DNA from: Isoetes taiwanensis
Taxonomy: Eukaryota; Streptophyta; Lycopodiopsida; Isoetales; Isoetaceae
Assembly: GCA_021234155.1 (NCBI GenBank)
Contig: JAJEKV010000829.1
Span: forward strand, 1 to 64,000
DNA length: 64,000 nt
Direction: 5' to 3'
Part shown: piece by piece, positions 25,801 to 37,376 of the stretch
Layout of the letters: every line of letters begins with the position of its first letter
Numbering within the stretch: position 1 is the stretch's first letter
The notes under the pieces: generated by a model
What the model was told of the DNA's origin: nothing
Databases searched by the model: none
The model's input: the letters and a program-made list of their open reading frames with translations, nothing else
Program-made: the position numbers and the translations under genes

Positions 25801-26149
25801 ATGAAATTATTGGCCTCCTTGTAGCTCCGCATGGCGAGGAAGGCGATGCATCGAGACAAAATTTGGCAGAAGAATTACCTCTTTTAGGTTAGGTTTTTGC
25901 ATTTCTTGATTTGTCTCCAAAAAACACACCGAATGGTATTTTTTTTTTTCAAAATTGACATCACGTCATATTGCGTAAAAAAAATAGCGAGGTTAGTTCT
26001 TGTTAGTTATTTTGCTAAAGCCTAACGCGTTAGAAATTTGGGGATAACATTATTTGCTAACTAGTTTTTATTGATCACATGTCTTGAGCGATTACGTACA
26101 AATACAATTTTTTACAATATTGTTACAACTTGTAATATTGTAGGATTAT

Positions 26150-26710
26150 AACCATGAGCTTAGCATAATTTAATCTTTAAAATTGGCATAGACACATTCT
26201 ATTCTCCACGTGGACCAACTATTTGAAGCATAATGCAATTTTTAAGAATTGCTAGTGCGGAGTTGGACCATCTATGCATAATGCGATCTTTAAAAATTAT
26301 CAGAGGCACATTCTATTCTCCTTGAAAACCAACTATTCGACGTATAATGCAATTTTTAAGAATTGCCAGAGCAGGTTGGACCAATTATTTTAGAGGTGAA
26401 ATGAGGAAAGCATTAAATACCCACTAGAAATTAGGTTCTTCCATCCTCAATGAATCGCCTTGCATGCCCGAAATTGTCATCCATAGAAACACAAGTCCAT
26501 TTGCTCTAGGATAATAGGCATAGATATGCAGATATGCTTCCACATAATGGAATATATTCAGAAATAGAAATAGCAGATTAGTAAGATTGTTGAGAGTAAG
26601 GCAATTGCCTTTGTTGCCCTAGAGCTTAGCATAATGCAATTTTCATTGCCGAACAGGTTGACAACAGGGAATACACATTCTATTTTCCCTGCGGACCAAC
26701 GCAAAATCAA
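26150..26710 (+). repeat. Three to four diverged copies of a roughly 100-bp repeat
   Basis: The block CATAATGCAATTTTTAAGAA-TTGC(T/C)AG then GTTGGACCA occurs at about 26228 and 26345, with a third version (CATAATGCGATCTTTAAAAA) at 26276 and a partial one at 26165. Each is followed or preceded by ACACATTCTATTCTCC and GACCAACTATT. A further copy with AGCTTAGCATAATGCAATTT lies at 26625-26705. The copies are close but not strictly head to tail. Confidence 0.75.
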
Positions 26711-27736
26711 TGGCATCAAAGGAAAAAATAATTAAAAAAAAATAAAAAAATATAAAAAAATATAAAAATTGTGCACCTTTAACTTTGAATTCCAATTTTT
26801 GCAAAGCTTCTCAATGGTAAATAGTTTGAAATCGTATTTGAAAGAATGGTGCCAGTGCAAGGAATGCCAAAGCCAAGATTTACAAACAACACTATTAAAG
26901 CATATAATGAAAGAGTAATTGTTAGGAGTAACCAAGGTCCAATAAAAAGTTCAGTAAAGGTATGTCATGCTAAATATCACATAACAACACCAAAATTTGT
27001 TTGCTTCAGGTTAAAAAAATCCATATTAGATATTGAGAAGTTGGCAGCCCTATGGTCTAGATTCTAACCGATGCCAAATTTCTCCACCCGTCTAATCAAT
27101 CTGCTACTATACTACTACGTACATCCTCCCCTGCAGCAATCAATCTACCTTCAGTGGACTATCTCCTCGCTCCAGCGGTAGGACTTGACATGATTAGAGA
27201 TTTCTTAATTGGCACATGAACACGAGATGAGGAGATTGTGTGGGACCACTATCCACTTTATGTCACTTTGGATTGGGAGCATTGAGTAGTGCAACCACAA
27301 GATAGAAACTGTCAGGGGCTGACATACACCTCCAACTATTGAAAGCAAGCAGAAGATGAGTATGTGCTAGAACTGAGCTGTAGGGGATATACGTTACATG
27401 ATAGGTGTGAGTGGCTTGTAAACGCTTTGATTCATAGCAACCAGTGCATGTTTTATAGCAAGGGATCTCCCGCAAAGGGATGCTCGAGAATCCCTGGTTT
27501 GGCTATTGCAAGGCTCTAAAGAACCAGGCTATGCCTTGTCTCGGACCCACCGTTTGGCAATAGGCCATCCCGGGAATTTTGTAGAGCATTCACGGAAATC
27601 AAAAGCATAAGTACATGTCGCAGAACATCAGCAATGTATATTTGACTTGCTGATGATCGAGTTGAAAGCCTTCTGGCATAGGATATTGGATAAATGAGGC
27701 ATGAACGCGACAATATTACCATAGACCGATGGATGC
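26711..27736. other. Intergenic; one exon-like stretch
   Basis: A low-complexity AT tract (26725-26770) is followed by an open stretch on the plus strand at about 26840-26958 (QGMPKPRFTNNTIKAY...) that ends in a good splice donor, AAAG|GTATGT. I cannot name it and see no partner exon. The rest shows nothing. Confidence 0.3.
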
Positions 27737-28771
27737 ATGCCGAGAGGGAGCTATATGAAACCCGGTAGTGGCTGGCGGGCTCCAGGGATCGGAGATGGGA
27801 GAGATGCTACTGACTCGCGAGGAGGGCATCCAAGAGGGGCCTTAGATGGCAAAAAAGAAGGACTTGCGGGGACTTCAAGCCGAGTTATTGAAATGGGGTG
27901 GGCCCATTTTGCTAGGGCCTCGGCAGTGATAATTAACCGGGCCATAAGGGAGGGCCTCATCGCGGAGTGGATGGTTAGCAAGTTCACCCCCATTCATAAA
28001 ATAGGTAAGTGATTCGACGAACTACCACATGGTCATGGTGAGTCCATTACTGCATAAAGATTTTAGCAGTGGTGAAGAAGAGGCTAACTTCGGTCTTGTT
28101 GGGGAAATTTGGAGTCTTGATTGGCGGTGGGGTTTCACTTGGTCCACTCCCTGTCGATCATATATTCACTCGAGAATCCTTATGGAAGATAACCCTAATG
28201 CAAAGGCGTTGATGCGGTCCCTCAAGACCTGTTGTGGCGGCATTTGCGGGGCTGCGCATATCCACGGGACTTACAAAGCGTCATCATGAAAGACTCTATA
28301 ATGGGATATCTTTGCATTGCCCACACCGGTCGATGAGTTGCTAGCACAATAGAGGTTAAACAGGGATGTTCGTTATCCCCAATGCTCTTTGGTCTCTACA
28401 TTGACAAATTGAAGATTTGGATGCAAGAACATGGGGACGGTGGCCCGCAGCTACCAGAGGCATATAGTATAAGGCAATTGCTTTATGCAGACGATGTGGA
28501 CTTATTGTCCCATACAACCAGGAGTATGCAGCAGCATTTGAATGCTCTTAGTGGGTTCTATGGCATAGCAGGAATGATGGTGAACTTACAGAAAACTAAG
28601 CTCCTGGAATCCTCTCCTCGCAGCATGATATTCCATATCTCTATTACAGAGGACAGAAGGTAGATGTCGTAAGGACCTTCAAGTATCTGGGAATTGACTC
28701 TTCCGCTAGCATGCTATGGAATGGTTGTATGGAAAAAGAAGGGTCGACATGGGATGGAAAACCATGTACTA
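27737..28771 (+). mobile_element. LINE fragment, 5' half (split by LTR element)
   Basis: Plus-strand RT remnants in broken frames: IINRAIREGLIAEWMVSKFT then PIHKIGK at about 27930-28010 (RT finger block), LMEDNPNAKA around 28180, and at 28380-28600 the palm, MLFGLYIDKLKIW and QLLYADDVDLLSHTT with the YADD active site intact, then TFKYLGIDSSAS and a block ending MGWKTMYYLW at about 28775. The similarity stops where the LTR of the next element starts and resumes at 39021, so the two parts were one LINE. The YADD box survives but many frame breaks make it inactive. Confidence 0.82.
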
Positions 28772-28773
28772 TT

Positions 28774-30404
28774 TGTGGCGGCTCCACCGAATATATCTGG
28801 CTCGGGGCGTATACATCTGGGGACTTCCCCTCCCATGGCAATCAGCTCACCATGGCCAGGGCCCTCCGTCTAACTTTCGGACCATCTATAGAAAGATGCC
28901 GGGTGAAGGACGGAGGTGTCATTAAATTACGCCTTCAATGGGGCTCTAAATTTGGCGCGTGAATACATGTTAGCACCGGCATAAATCATATATATAAATA
29001 ACCACCACGAAGGGTGGCACATCCATCAAGTACTAGCGGCAAAAGAATATGCATCTAATCCTAAGGAAAACACCCCAACCCCGGGTTCTACCCGGTTGGA
29101 CTCTGTGAGGATGGTGGCGGCTCGGTCTCAAGAGATCAGCGGCGGAGGTATAACTGGCGTTGGCTGGCATAGAAACGATGGCTAGGGTTGTCCCTCCATC
29201 CGCCCCTCCGTGCACACTTTGCGGATAGGTCGAATCATGCTATGGCGTCACTATAGCCTTACAGGCACCCGGGCAGACTCAAGGTATCACCCTTGAGCCT
29301 ACTCACGGGGTTCATGAAGCCCCGTCCAGATGGGTCGAGGAAGGCGTCCCCTTCGGGATCACAGTGGTTCCATAGGTGAGCTAGAGAATACGTGCGCGCC
29401 AGTGACCCAGCATCCGTGCAGACTTACTCACCCTAAATCCACTCAAAGTGCAAGATGCTCCATACGGATCACACCTCTACACCGTGGGGTGTCGGACCCA
29501 TACCCGCCCCTCGTGGACCTGGCCATCGGGCCTAGCTCCTTTGTAGGAGTCTCGGGGAGCCTTTTATGTCGCGGTGCAAGACCCCACCCCCACTTCACCA
29601 CTTGTGTCCCTTGTTTGGTGCTAAAGTCACTCCATAGCATCCGCGACTTCGGTGGTCTCTTGTACAGGCCATCTAATGGGAAGTCTGAGGGTTCTACCTA
29701 GGAGCATCCTACTATCATGGCTCGAGGTCTCTACCCCCTTAATTCCCCCATTTCGAGTAATACTATGCAAAGAACTATCAATCCATCCTTTAAAAGAGCA
29801 AACCCGAATGGAATATAAAGAGAACTTACCTTTACAATCAAGGGTTAGTTCCTAAGTAAAAACCACCAGAGAAGCGGAGGGAACAAGACAACAAGTGCAC
29901 CGCAGCTACCCTAGAATATCGACCTATACCAGCCACCAACCTGAATTCTGCTAGAATCGTTGTCATTTGGTGCTTCCATCTTCCTGGGACTTGGCGTTCG
30001 ACTCGGCTTCTACCAGTGCGTGCTTGGCAGGGTGGCGATTTCGGCTTGGAGAGGTGAAATTTCGGCTTGTCGGTTCGGCTCCCCTCAAAGGGTGGCAAAT
30101 TCGAGCCCTCTTGGTCGATTATGGCTGATATGGGGGTGGTGATCCACCTTGATGGTTCAAATTAGCATCCACCATGCTTAATCGAGTTTGGCGGTGGCTT
30201 TCCCAAACCATAATTAGCTTAATTACCCTTTTTAAATATTAATCCCTAAATTATAGGTTATTATCCTTAATAATTAAATTAGCATAGCTAATTTAATCCC
30301 TTTTAGATTAACCCCTAGGTTATCATACCCCATGGTGCATTATCTATCGGTGGTGGCGTGTCAATATATTTATATTATCAGGTATAAATACTTGAAACGT
30401 CACA
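28774..30404 (-). repeat. 3' LTR of the nested LTR retrotransposon (minus orientation)
   Basis: About 1631 bp, matching 37377-39020 in order throughout, for example TCTATAGAAAGATGCCGGGT, TGAATACATGTTAGCACC and ACCACCACGAAGGGTGGCAC in both. The plus-strand right end is GAAACGTCACA, and its inverted partner at the left end is TGTGGCGGCTCC (degraded from TGTGACGTTCC as seen at 40762). It is bordered at 30405 by a polypurine tract on the minus strand, so this copy is the 3' LTR. Many small indels separate it from its partner, so the insertion is old. Confidence 0.85.
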
Positions 30405-30420
30405 TTCTCCCCACCTTAAA
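30405..30420 (-). other. Polypurine tract of the nested LTR element
   Basis: The minus strand reads TTTAAGGTGGGGAGAA directly before the LTR start TGTGACGTTTC. The same sequence (TTTAAGGTGGGAGAA before TGTGATGTTCC) borders the related LTR at 42261. Such a tract primes plus-strand DNA synthesis. Confidence 0.75.
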
Positions 30421-30964
30421 AATGATGTTGTCCTCAAACATCAAGATTAATTGTTGGGGGCAACACATCGCTGATGGAAGGAAGTCTCCCCTCCTTAAAG
30501 AGGTGGCGTGAGATTATAAGTCACCACAGGACGTTGTCATGTTCAAAGTGATTAAGTTTGAAATGACTTGTAATGTGCAATTTATAACTCTGAAATATAA
30601 GAGGTAGAGGTATAGATCGACATGATCATGGGTTAGGACTATCAAAAAGTCAAGAATCAAGGTTTGTGGAAGTCCCACCGTTTCATTTGTGGTTTCTTTT
30701 TTATACATCGTGTAGCTGATTATATATTATAGACAGGTATAGGTATCGGACAGTTTTACCTATATACTTTAATATTAAGTACAGATAGACGTTCTTCATG
30801 ATTTATTATTGATAACCTTGTTATAACCTAATCTAAGTCTCGTTATCCCCTCAGCAGTTTGTATAAGACATACATACTTATCTGCTTCTATTATATTTGA
30901 TTATGTTTTCTTTTTAAGTAGCTTGCTCCTTTTGATTATCTTTAACGTTTCCACACTTACACTC

Positions 30965-31281
30965 GGGTAAAAGCATGTTAGGGTGTACCACTTTTGGAAC
31001 CTGCAAAAGTACATACACTAGGTACTTCAGGACTGGGTACTTTCTCATTTTTATTTTCATTAAAACTAAGTACAAAAGTCAAAAAAAAAGTCAAGGATGC
31101 ACTAATATTCAAAGTTAAGATAAAGATAATGTTACCGGAGACCAAAATATATATAAAAGTTCTAGAATGTACCTTTTATTGAGATATTCGAGGTGCCCGA
31201 TTACCAGTCCGGGTACCTTTTTAGGTACTTTTTGGTCACTAAATAATACTTTTTAAGGGACACCCTAACATGCTTTTACCC
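30965..31281. mobile_element. 317-bp MITE with perfect 22-bp terminal inverted repeats
   Basis: The left end GGGTAAAAGCATGTTAGGGT-GT (30965-30986) and the right end AC-ACCCTAACATGCTTTTACCC (31260-31281) are perfect reverse complements. The bases ACTC flank both sides (30961-30964 and 31282-31285), a possible 4-bp target-site duplication. GGTAC words recur just inside both ends (AAAAGTAC, GGTACTT, GGGTACC), so the arms stay partly complementary beyond the perfect part. There is no coding capacity. The superfamily is uncertain. Perfect ends inside a decayed host element mean it is younger than its surroundings. Confidence 0.88.
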
Positions 31282-31285
31282 ACTC

Positions 31286-34200
31286 TCTATCTTTAGCATA
31301 GATTACAGTTATATGAGGACACATATTAATTCATTAACTATGTTTATAGATTTACCAGACGTCCCGATATCCTTACATTTGAATTACTTATTTATCCTAT
31401 TGCTATTTTCGTAAATTTATCACACATACGTGGACCTTTGCTATATTTACAGCCCCGCATTACAAGCCGACATATATATTCGACGTAATTGGTACCGCCC
31501 GGTCGATTATCCGGCGATCTTATGGCTATGCAATCGCCCACGTATCCGCGAAGGCGATTCGCGACTATGGTGTCCGGCCCGAAGCATCGAAAGCATGCAG
31601 TGCGTCACGAGCCTGTTATATGGCGATGACTGAGCAGGTGCTGGGCTCTTATTCGAAGTAGAAGTGCTGAATGTTGGGGATAAAGTGTTAAAGTACCCTT
31701 ATTTTGGATGGTTACTCGAGAAATTGGTTTGACGATGTTTGTCATCTAAGTGAAATCTTGGACCTAATAATTACGAGGATTGAGTTATTATGCGGCATCT
31801 AGATTGCTATGCAATGTAGAAGGAGGCGGATATAGCACCATATATCCGATGGAAGTGGTTTATGATTATCTACTATAGACCATGTTAAGGGAGGTACTAT
31901 ACTAAGGTGGAACCTGGATTATGAGTACCAACTCATGAAAGGAAGATCACTTTAGAAGTGTAGTTTCCGACAATGGTGGTGAAGGTATAGAATGTCGACC
32001 TACTTGAGTTGGGGTATGATTCATGAATGGTAGAGAATAATATCGTATGAGAATGTTGATCCATAAACTATGGATTATAAAATTACACATATATTGTGTT
32101 TGGTAAAGAGATTGCTATTCCGAGGCGCGGAAATAAAGCATCTAAGATTATAGACGACTAAGAAGACCACGTGGATACGCTTAATGACATTGGTCAAATG
32201 CATGACCATTATGCATGGTATGAATTAAGGAAATGGACACATGTTATGTCTATTTGGGAGCATCGAGATGCTGTCAGTATAACAAAGCGGAGAATAGTCG
32301 CGGAACATAGTTTCCACATAAGGTCAAGAGAAGCGACAATTGGTAGGAACAGCACAACCATCTAAAAAAGTCGCAAAAGGTATGTTGGATCTTTGGTGAA
32401 GCCGGACTATGAAGAAAAAGTTGACCTTCAACTAATGATACATTAGGAAGGCAAGTAATGTACCCACACGACAAAGTGGGAGACAAGAGGTGCTTGAAAG
32501 TTGTTGTAAAACAACGTTTCAAATATAGAGAGTTTGGAATGACGTTGGTTGAATGTACCAAAGTCGGGAGTATGAACAAGGTAGGCGTAGAATGAACATC
32601 TCACTAAGGAGGATGTGCTCTGACTTGGTATCGTGTGTATATCGAGGAGTAATTCAGCGTTGGTATATGTGTACTAGGACCATTTAATAGTAAAACATAA
32701 CTAAAAGAAGATAGGATATATACTAGAACTTTTAGTTCACATTCCATATGAATCGGAAGTAATGAAGATAAGAGTTCTTATACTAGAGATGAAACATGTC
32801 CACAAGGAACTTAGGTTGGCATTTGCCCACATGGAAGTTATGGATTGGAGCTTGAGGGCCGAAGGCAAAGTAAGGTTAATGGTGTCGAAACACAACATGT
32901 GTACCGGTACTAGATAACCAAGTTGGGGAAAATAAAGTTACGGCAAGTGCGAATATAGCTAGATGCCTATGTCACCAAGCTGGGTTGGTGCACATGTTAC
33001 TATATCATATAATAATAATAGCATTAAGGTCTTGGATGTAGGAAGGATTTAGTAGGACCAAATACTATAGTGGTGATCATGTCGAGGATGTCAATTATGA
33101 TATTCGTATGTATATCATATTAAAAGATAGTAGAATATACGCATAAGGCGGGGAAATATTACTTGACAAGGTTTAAAGAATGGCGTAATGATATGTTTAT
33201 ATCTGAAGATATTGGGTTAGGTATGCTTTACCGGAGATAAGCATTCAAGTTAACCCAATGGTTGGAGTTGACTATCTTAGATCACGTGGTACTAAAGAAG
33301 ATGGGAAAAGTTTATCCGGTGAGAATAGCTAGAGTAAGTCTAGCATATCTTGTGATGTTACATTCAAAACATCAGGAGGATGGTTGGAGCAGTGTTGGAA
33401 TAAACAATAATGAGAGCTTAGCCACTCAAAGGTTCTAGATACCAATGAATTACTTAATTGTTATAAAGTCGAGAGCATTTATTTGGTTTTGGGAATGAAA
33501 AGATGTATAAAAGAATATCAGCGCCCCCCGATGGAAGAAAAGAAGGAGTACGATGACTTTGGGGATTATACTTTTAGGGGTAAATCCGAGAAGAGGCAAT
33601 ACATAGGAACTCTAAGTCCGGATAAAAAAAAATCAAAGTGAGGTATATAGATTACAAGGAGTGAGATTATATAGACCAATTAGTCCATATATCCTAAGAG
33701 TTACCCTACTCATGAGGGAACAATCATAGGAATTGAAGTAGAAGGTGGAGGATCCGCTGCCTTGAGGCATAGACCCTGTTAATAGAGAGGTTATGGTTGA
33801 AACTCTTAAGAGTGTAAGAACCGATAATCTTATGGCGATTACTAACGAAGATCAAAACACCGGGGTTTCCTATTAAGAGACCAGGAGGTCTTAGTGCCGC
33901 CCGCTTCATTATGATGGAGCCAAAGACGACAAGATTTGAAACAATCAAAAAGTTGAAGTTAAATACGACAACTTAAGAAATTAAGCATGGTTAATATGGA
34001 GGACACAAAAGGATCCTTAGTGAATGAAGTCTTTAGAAAAGCTCTGCATGTGAGGTAATAGGTTTTGAATTATGGCATAATAACGGGGAAAATCATGGGT
34101 TATGTACGAGGGTTAAAGTACCATAAGGCACTAAAGAATGGTTGAAATAACTAGACCCCCTATCAAAATATATAGGACATATACAAGTCCAACATAGAAT

Positions 34201-36370
34201 TAATTTCATCCATTTGGGAAGGTGGGGTGAAAGCCACATCATAAAGGTACATAGGCAATGGGTTTGTTTGAAAGAACTACGGCCGGTTATAGTTTAGCTA
34301 AGTTAGAGCAGAGCTCTAGCATTGTGGGATGTGGAGATATGTTTATTATGTACATACCATGTACACATCACGATAAACATCTTAGGGAGGTAATCTAGAT
34401 GGTGACACAAGGAGAGAAAAGACGAGCGTATCCCTAAGTTTCTGGATGAAGGGTCCGAGATACGTTCGAAATGTGCAAAGGACCGCCAATCCGCTGCATG
34501 CTAGGTATGATGTGGTGGTTGGCACTTGAAATAAATGTCAACAGCCAATAGAATAAAGCTTAAGGTAGTGGGGTTGAGTAGTACAATAATACAATTCCGT
34601 GGATAAGTAAGCATAGACACCTAAGACTAGCTTTCCCACATGATCCATACGGATCGGGCTGAGGTGACGCCATGTGGTTACATGGGGTTGCAAAGTTAAC
34701 ATATACAGGACTTCGAATATTGATACAAGTCCCGGGTTATATTAAACGAGGTAATTGTAGAAAGGCTCACAAAATACCGCAGCAAAATTTTAATGACTCC
34801 GGGTAATTCACGATTTATATGAAGACTCATTAACGCTCTTAGGCCATGACTATGGCTTAAATGAGGATGCCAAGTTATTTGGAATGCGAGCAATGTAATA
34901 GCATCATGACGAGAGAAAAGTAATGACTAAACATTTCGGGATGTAGGACAATGTTGAATCATAACCCCAATGATAAGGTGGGTTGACAATGTATGAGGAT
35001 ATAATAGCGCTTTAGAAAGCCACAAGGCGGTAACAATGATACGTAAGGAGTAATTGGATTGGTGATTCTAACAATATGAGATCACAACCAAAGGGTGATT
35101 TGTATGGCGCCGTATGCACGTAAGGGCCGCATCTTCCAAAATCGCCATAAGCGAGAAAACATATTGAAGAAGAGAAGGAATGAAGGACTCGATGCATGAT
35201 ATTTAGCAACCGGATAAAGGTTATTTCTAACATGAAGGGTGTCCGGCTAACATGCAAAGGTATAACATTTGAAAGGCAGCAAGAGCTGGAAAACTCTTTA
35301 AAGATTTGGTGTATGGCCAGGGGAAGAAGACTTGCATGTCCTAGGACAACATGGTGAATTGAATTCACCAAGGACCTTTTAATAACTAGATAGATAGGTA
35401 GATAGCATTTATACGTCATGCCATATTGGCGTGGCCCATGAGGACATATGAGGGACCCTCATAGACTTGAAGACAAGATCTACGGATAGAGGAGGCCTAG
35501 CTTAAAAGCGGGTCTTTTGGGTGGTATTGTCCTTTGGGATATTATATAACCCCTTGGAATATATAAGTTCCCTTGGGAATAAGGGATGTTTAAGTATTAA
35601 AATAATGGTTGGAAACATTTTTGCTCTGACCTTATCTAGGGTACCCTAGAAGGAGGTGAGTAATCAAGAATGGTTGGGTGGCATTGAAATATGCGGAGAA
35701 CACTCCAAAGAGGGTAGACGATTTGTCACTTTGTGGTGTAGCCACAGGACCAATTAATCACATCCATATAGACGGTGAAGTTTGGCACAAAGTGTTGAGA
35801 TTATTATGGGGTTCAACACAGTGCACTCACTAATTACATGAGTTTGTACCGGTCCGGGAAAATGGTCCATAAAGAACACCACCATTGAGAAGAAGTAGTG
35901 AGGTGGTAGGATTAAGCTACCCATGGTCTAGAGGGGGCCGCATGAGTCCCTAGTTGGTTGGGCTTAAAAGAGATCCTTTCTCCTGGGAAATGAGACGCAG
36001 TCAAAGGTTTAGACACTAGAGAGAGACAATGTTAATTATAATTATGTCTATAAAATATTACTTATATAACATCGAATAAGGGCTAATATAAAGCATATGA
36101 ATGTAGTATGGATTGCATCATGGCAAGGTCCCAAGAAATTGTGTTGTCAAGGCATCTACCAAAGGAAAAAATAATTAAAGTTATAGGTCGAGGGAACCGA
36201 TAACTCTGAACATTATTATCATCGCTAAAGAATATCCATGATAAGGATATAGAGAGTTGCCCCGTCACAGCTAATTAAATCGAATTAGTCTAAGAGTTGA
36301 TGTTATCATAACAAGTTGGCCGGACTTGCTAGTGCTTCATTTGGTCTATTATTTCTGGGGATACTAGCTT
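31286..36370 (+). mobile_element. Possible plus-strand gypsy remnant within the LTR element
   Basis: The plus strand is purine-rich over 5 kb and broken by stops everywhere. At 34330-34410 a frame reads DMFIMYI...HHDKHLREV, resembling gypsy RT just around the active site (FVVVYIDD...EEHDKHLREV) with the DD part lost, and further on LSFWMKGPRYV (about 34435-34470) resembles the next RT block (CEFWLKEVxFLG). At about 32790 the text EMKHVHKELRLAFAHMEVMD is protein-like but unassigned. This lies opposite to the orientation of the flanking LTRs, so it would be a separate insertion. No LTRs of its own were found. Weak evidence. Confidence 0.3.
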
Positions 36371-36394
36371 TATATATGGTTAACAGCTATCCGA

Positions 36395-36575
36395 TCGACT
36401 ATGGCGTGAGGAGAGGTCGACTCCGCGGGCTATGGCAAGATGCTTACTCCCGTAATTTATGGCGAGAGCTTGACCGCTGCTGACGAAACTTGCTCGTGAC
36501 TATGCAAAGAGAGCTTGCTCCGGACTATGGCAAGAGAGCTTGCTCCGTGAGGTGTGGCAGAGGGCTTGCTTTCCG
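36395..36575 (+). repeat. Minisatellite, about 25-32 bp unit, six to seven copies
   Basis: The unit (G)ACTATGGCAAGAGAGCTTGC then TCCG is best seen at 36510-36560 and 36484-36510. Older versions with CTATGGCGTGAGGAG, CTATGGCAAGATGCTTACTC and TTATGGCGAGAGCTTG-ACC lie before it from about 36395. Copies become more alike toward the 3' end. Confidence 0.8.
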
Positions 36576-36687
36576 GTGGAGTTGTTGCCTCCACAACATG
36601 GGTTTACCAAAGGCAAAGCCTCTAATTTTAATATGGAATAGATGCACTTTATAAATATTAGAAAAGGGCTATATCCTTCAAGAAAGA

Positions 36688-36760
36688 AGTTGGCTCATTG
36701 CAAAGGTGTTGGCTTTAATTAGAAGGTCGGGGTTCAATCCCATGATGTACCTTTTTCTTA
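36688..36760 (+). repeat. tRNA-like SINE head with A and B boxes
   Basis: TGGCTCATTG at 36691 fits a pol III A box and GGTTCAATCC at 36731 fits a B box exactly, 40 bases apart; the GGGG...CCC arms around TTCAAT can form a T-stem. The sequence is not a full cloverleaf, so this is a tRNA-derived SINE or decayed tRNA copy and not a working tRNA gene. Confidence 0.6.
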
Positions 36761-36839
36761 AAAGAAGCGCTAACTGGACAAAACAGAATATTAGATATGT
36801 ATAACAAAAGTAATAGAATATATATATGCTACATGAAGA

Positions 36840-36932
36840 TAGTTGGCAAGATGGAAAGAGTGTTGGGTTGGAAGTAGGAGGTCACGAAGTTCAAAACAAG
36901 TGGGCGGAAAGGAGAAAAAAAAAAAAAAAAAC
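36840..36932 (+). repeat. Second tRNA-like head followed by poly(A)
   Basis: GTTGGCAAGATGGAAAGAG at 36841 and GGTCACGAAGTTCAAAAC at 36879 correspond to A- and B-box regions of the head 150 bases upstream, in decayed form. About 20 bases later comes a run of 18 A (36914-36931). Head plus short body plus A tail is the structure of a small SINE. Confidence 0.5.
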
Positions 36933-37364
36933 GGACGCTGTATTTTTATATCTGACGGACGTATGGCTGGGGCCGCGGTCCTTATACGGCTTCGCCAGCC
37001 GGTGAGAAAAACACCTCCAAAGACAGCAGCCCTTTTAATTTTTTTTGACTGTTGTCTTTTTCGACCTCGAGTCGTGCTCTTTAGGGTATTTGGGAGGTGC
37101 CCGATCCATTGAGCCGTTTTTAGCCTTCATCCGAACCGCCTACAAAAAGTTATAGCCCTTCCAAACTTGGGTCCTCAGTCACAACTTTTTTTCCCTCCAA
37201 AATCGCCCCTAAACTTCCTAAACTCACAATTTTATTACATTCACCTAACACAAAACTAAATCACCACAAAGTTAAGCAGTCCAACTAGCTAAACTCCCAC
37301 TCAACTACCGAACTAACGGGTTAAAGATTTGGTCGATTGCTATGATTCCGTCAACCAAAATCAT

Positions 37365-37376
37365 GGCTCGATACCA
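37365..37376 (-). other. Primer-binding site of the nested LTR element
   Basis: The minus strand reads TGGTATCGAGCC, one base short of TGGTATCAGAGCC, the usual complement of the initiator-methionine tRNA 3' end in plant retrotransposons. It starts right at the inner border of the 37377-39020 LTR, which fixes that copy as the 5' LTR on the minus strand. Confidence 0.75.

Noticed and set aside
29330-29701. 123-codon open frame, plus strand
   Set aside because: LTR sequence; broken in the partner copy and without motifs.
32274-32579. 101-codon minus-strand open frame in the nested element
   Set aside because: Looked at as possible minus-strand pol of the LTR element, but the translation is Leu/Ser/Phe-rich shadow text of a purine-rich plus strand with no pol motif.
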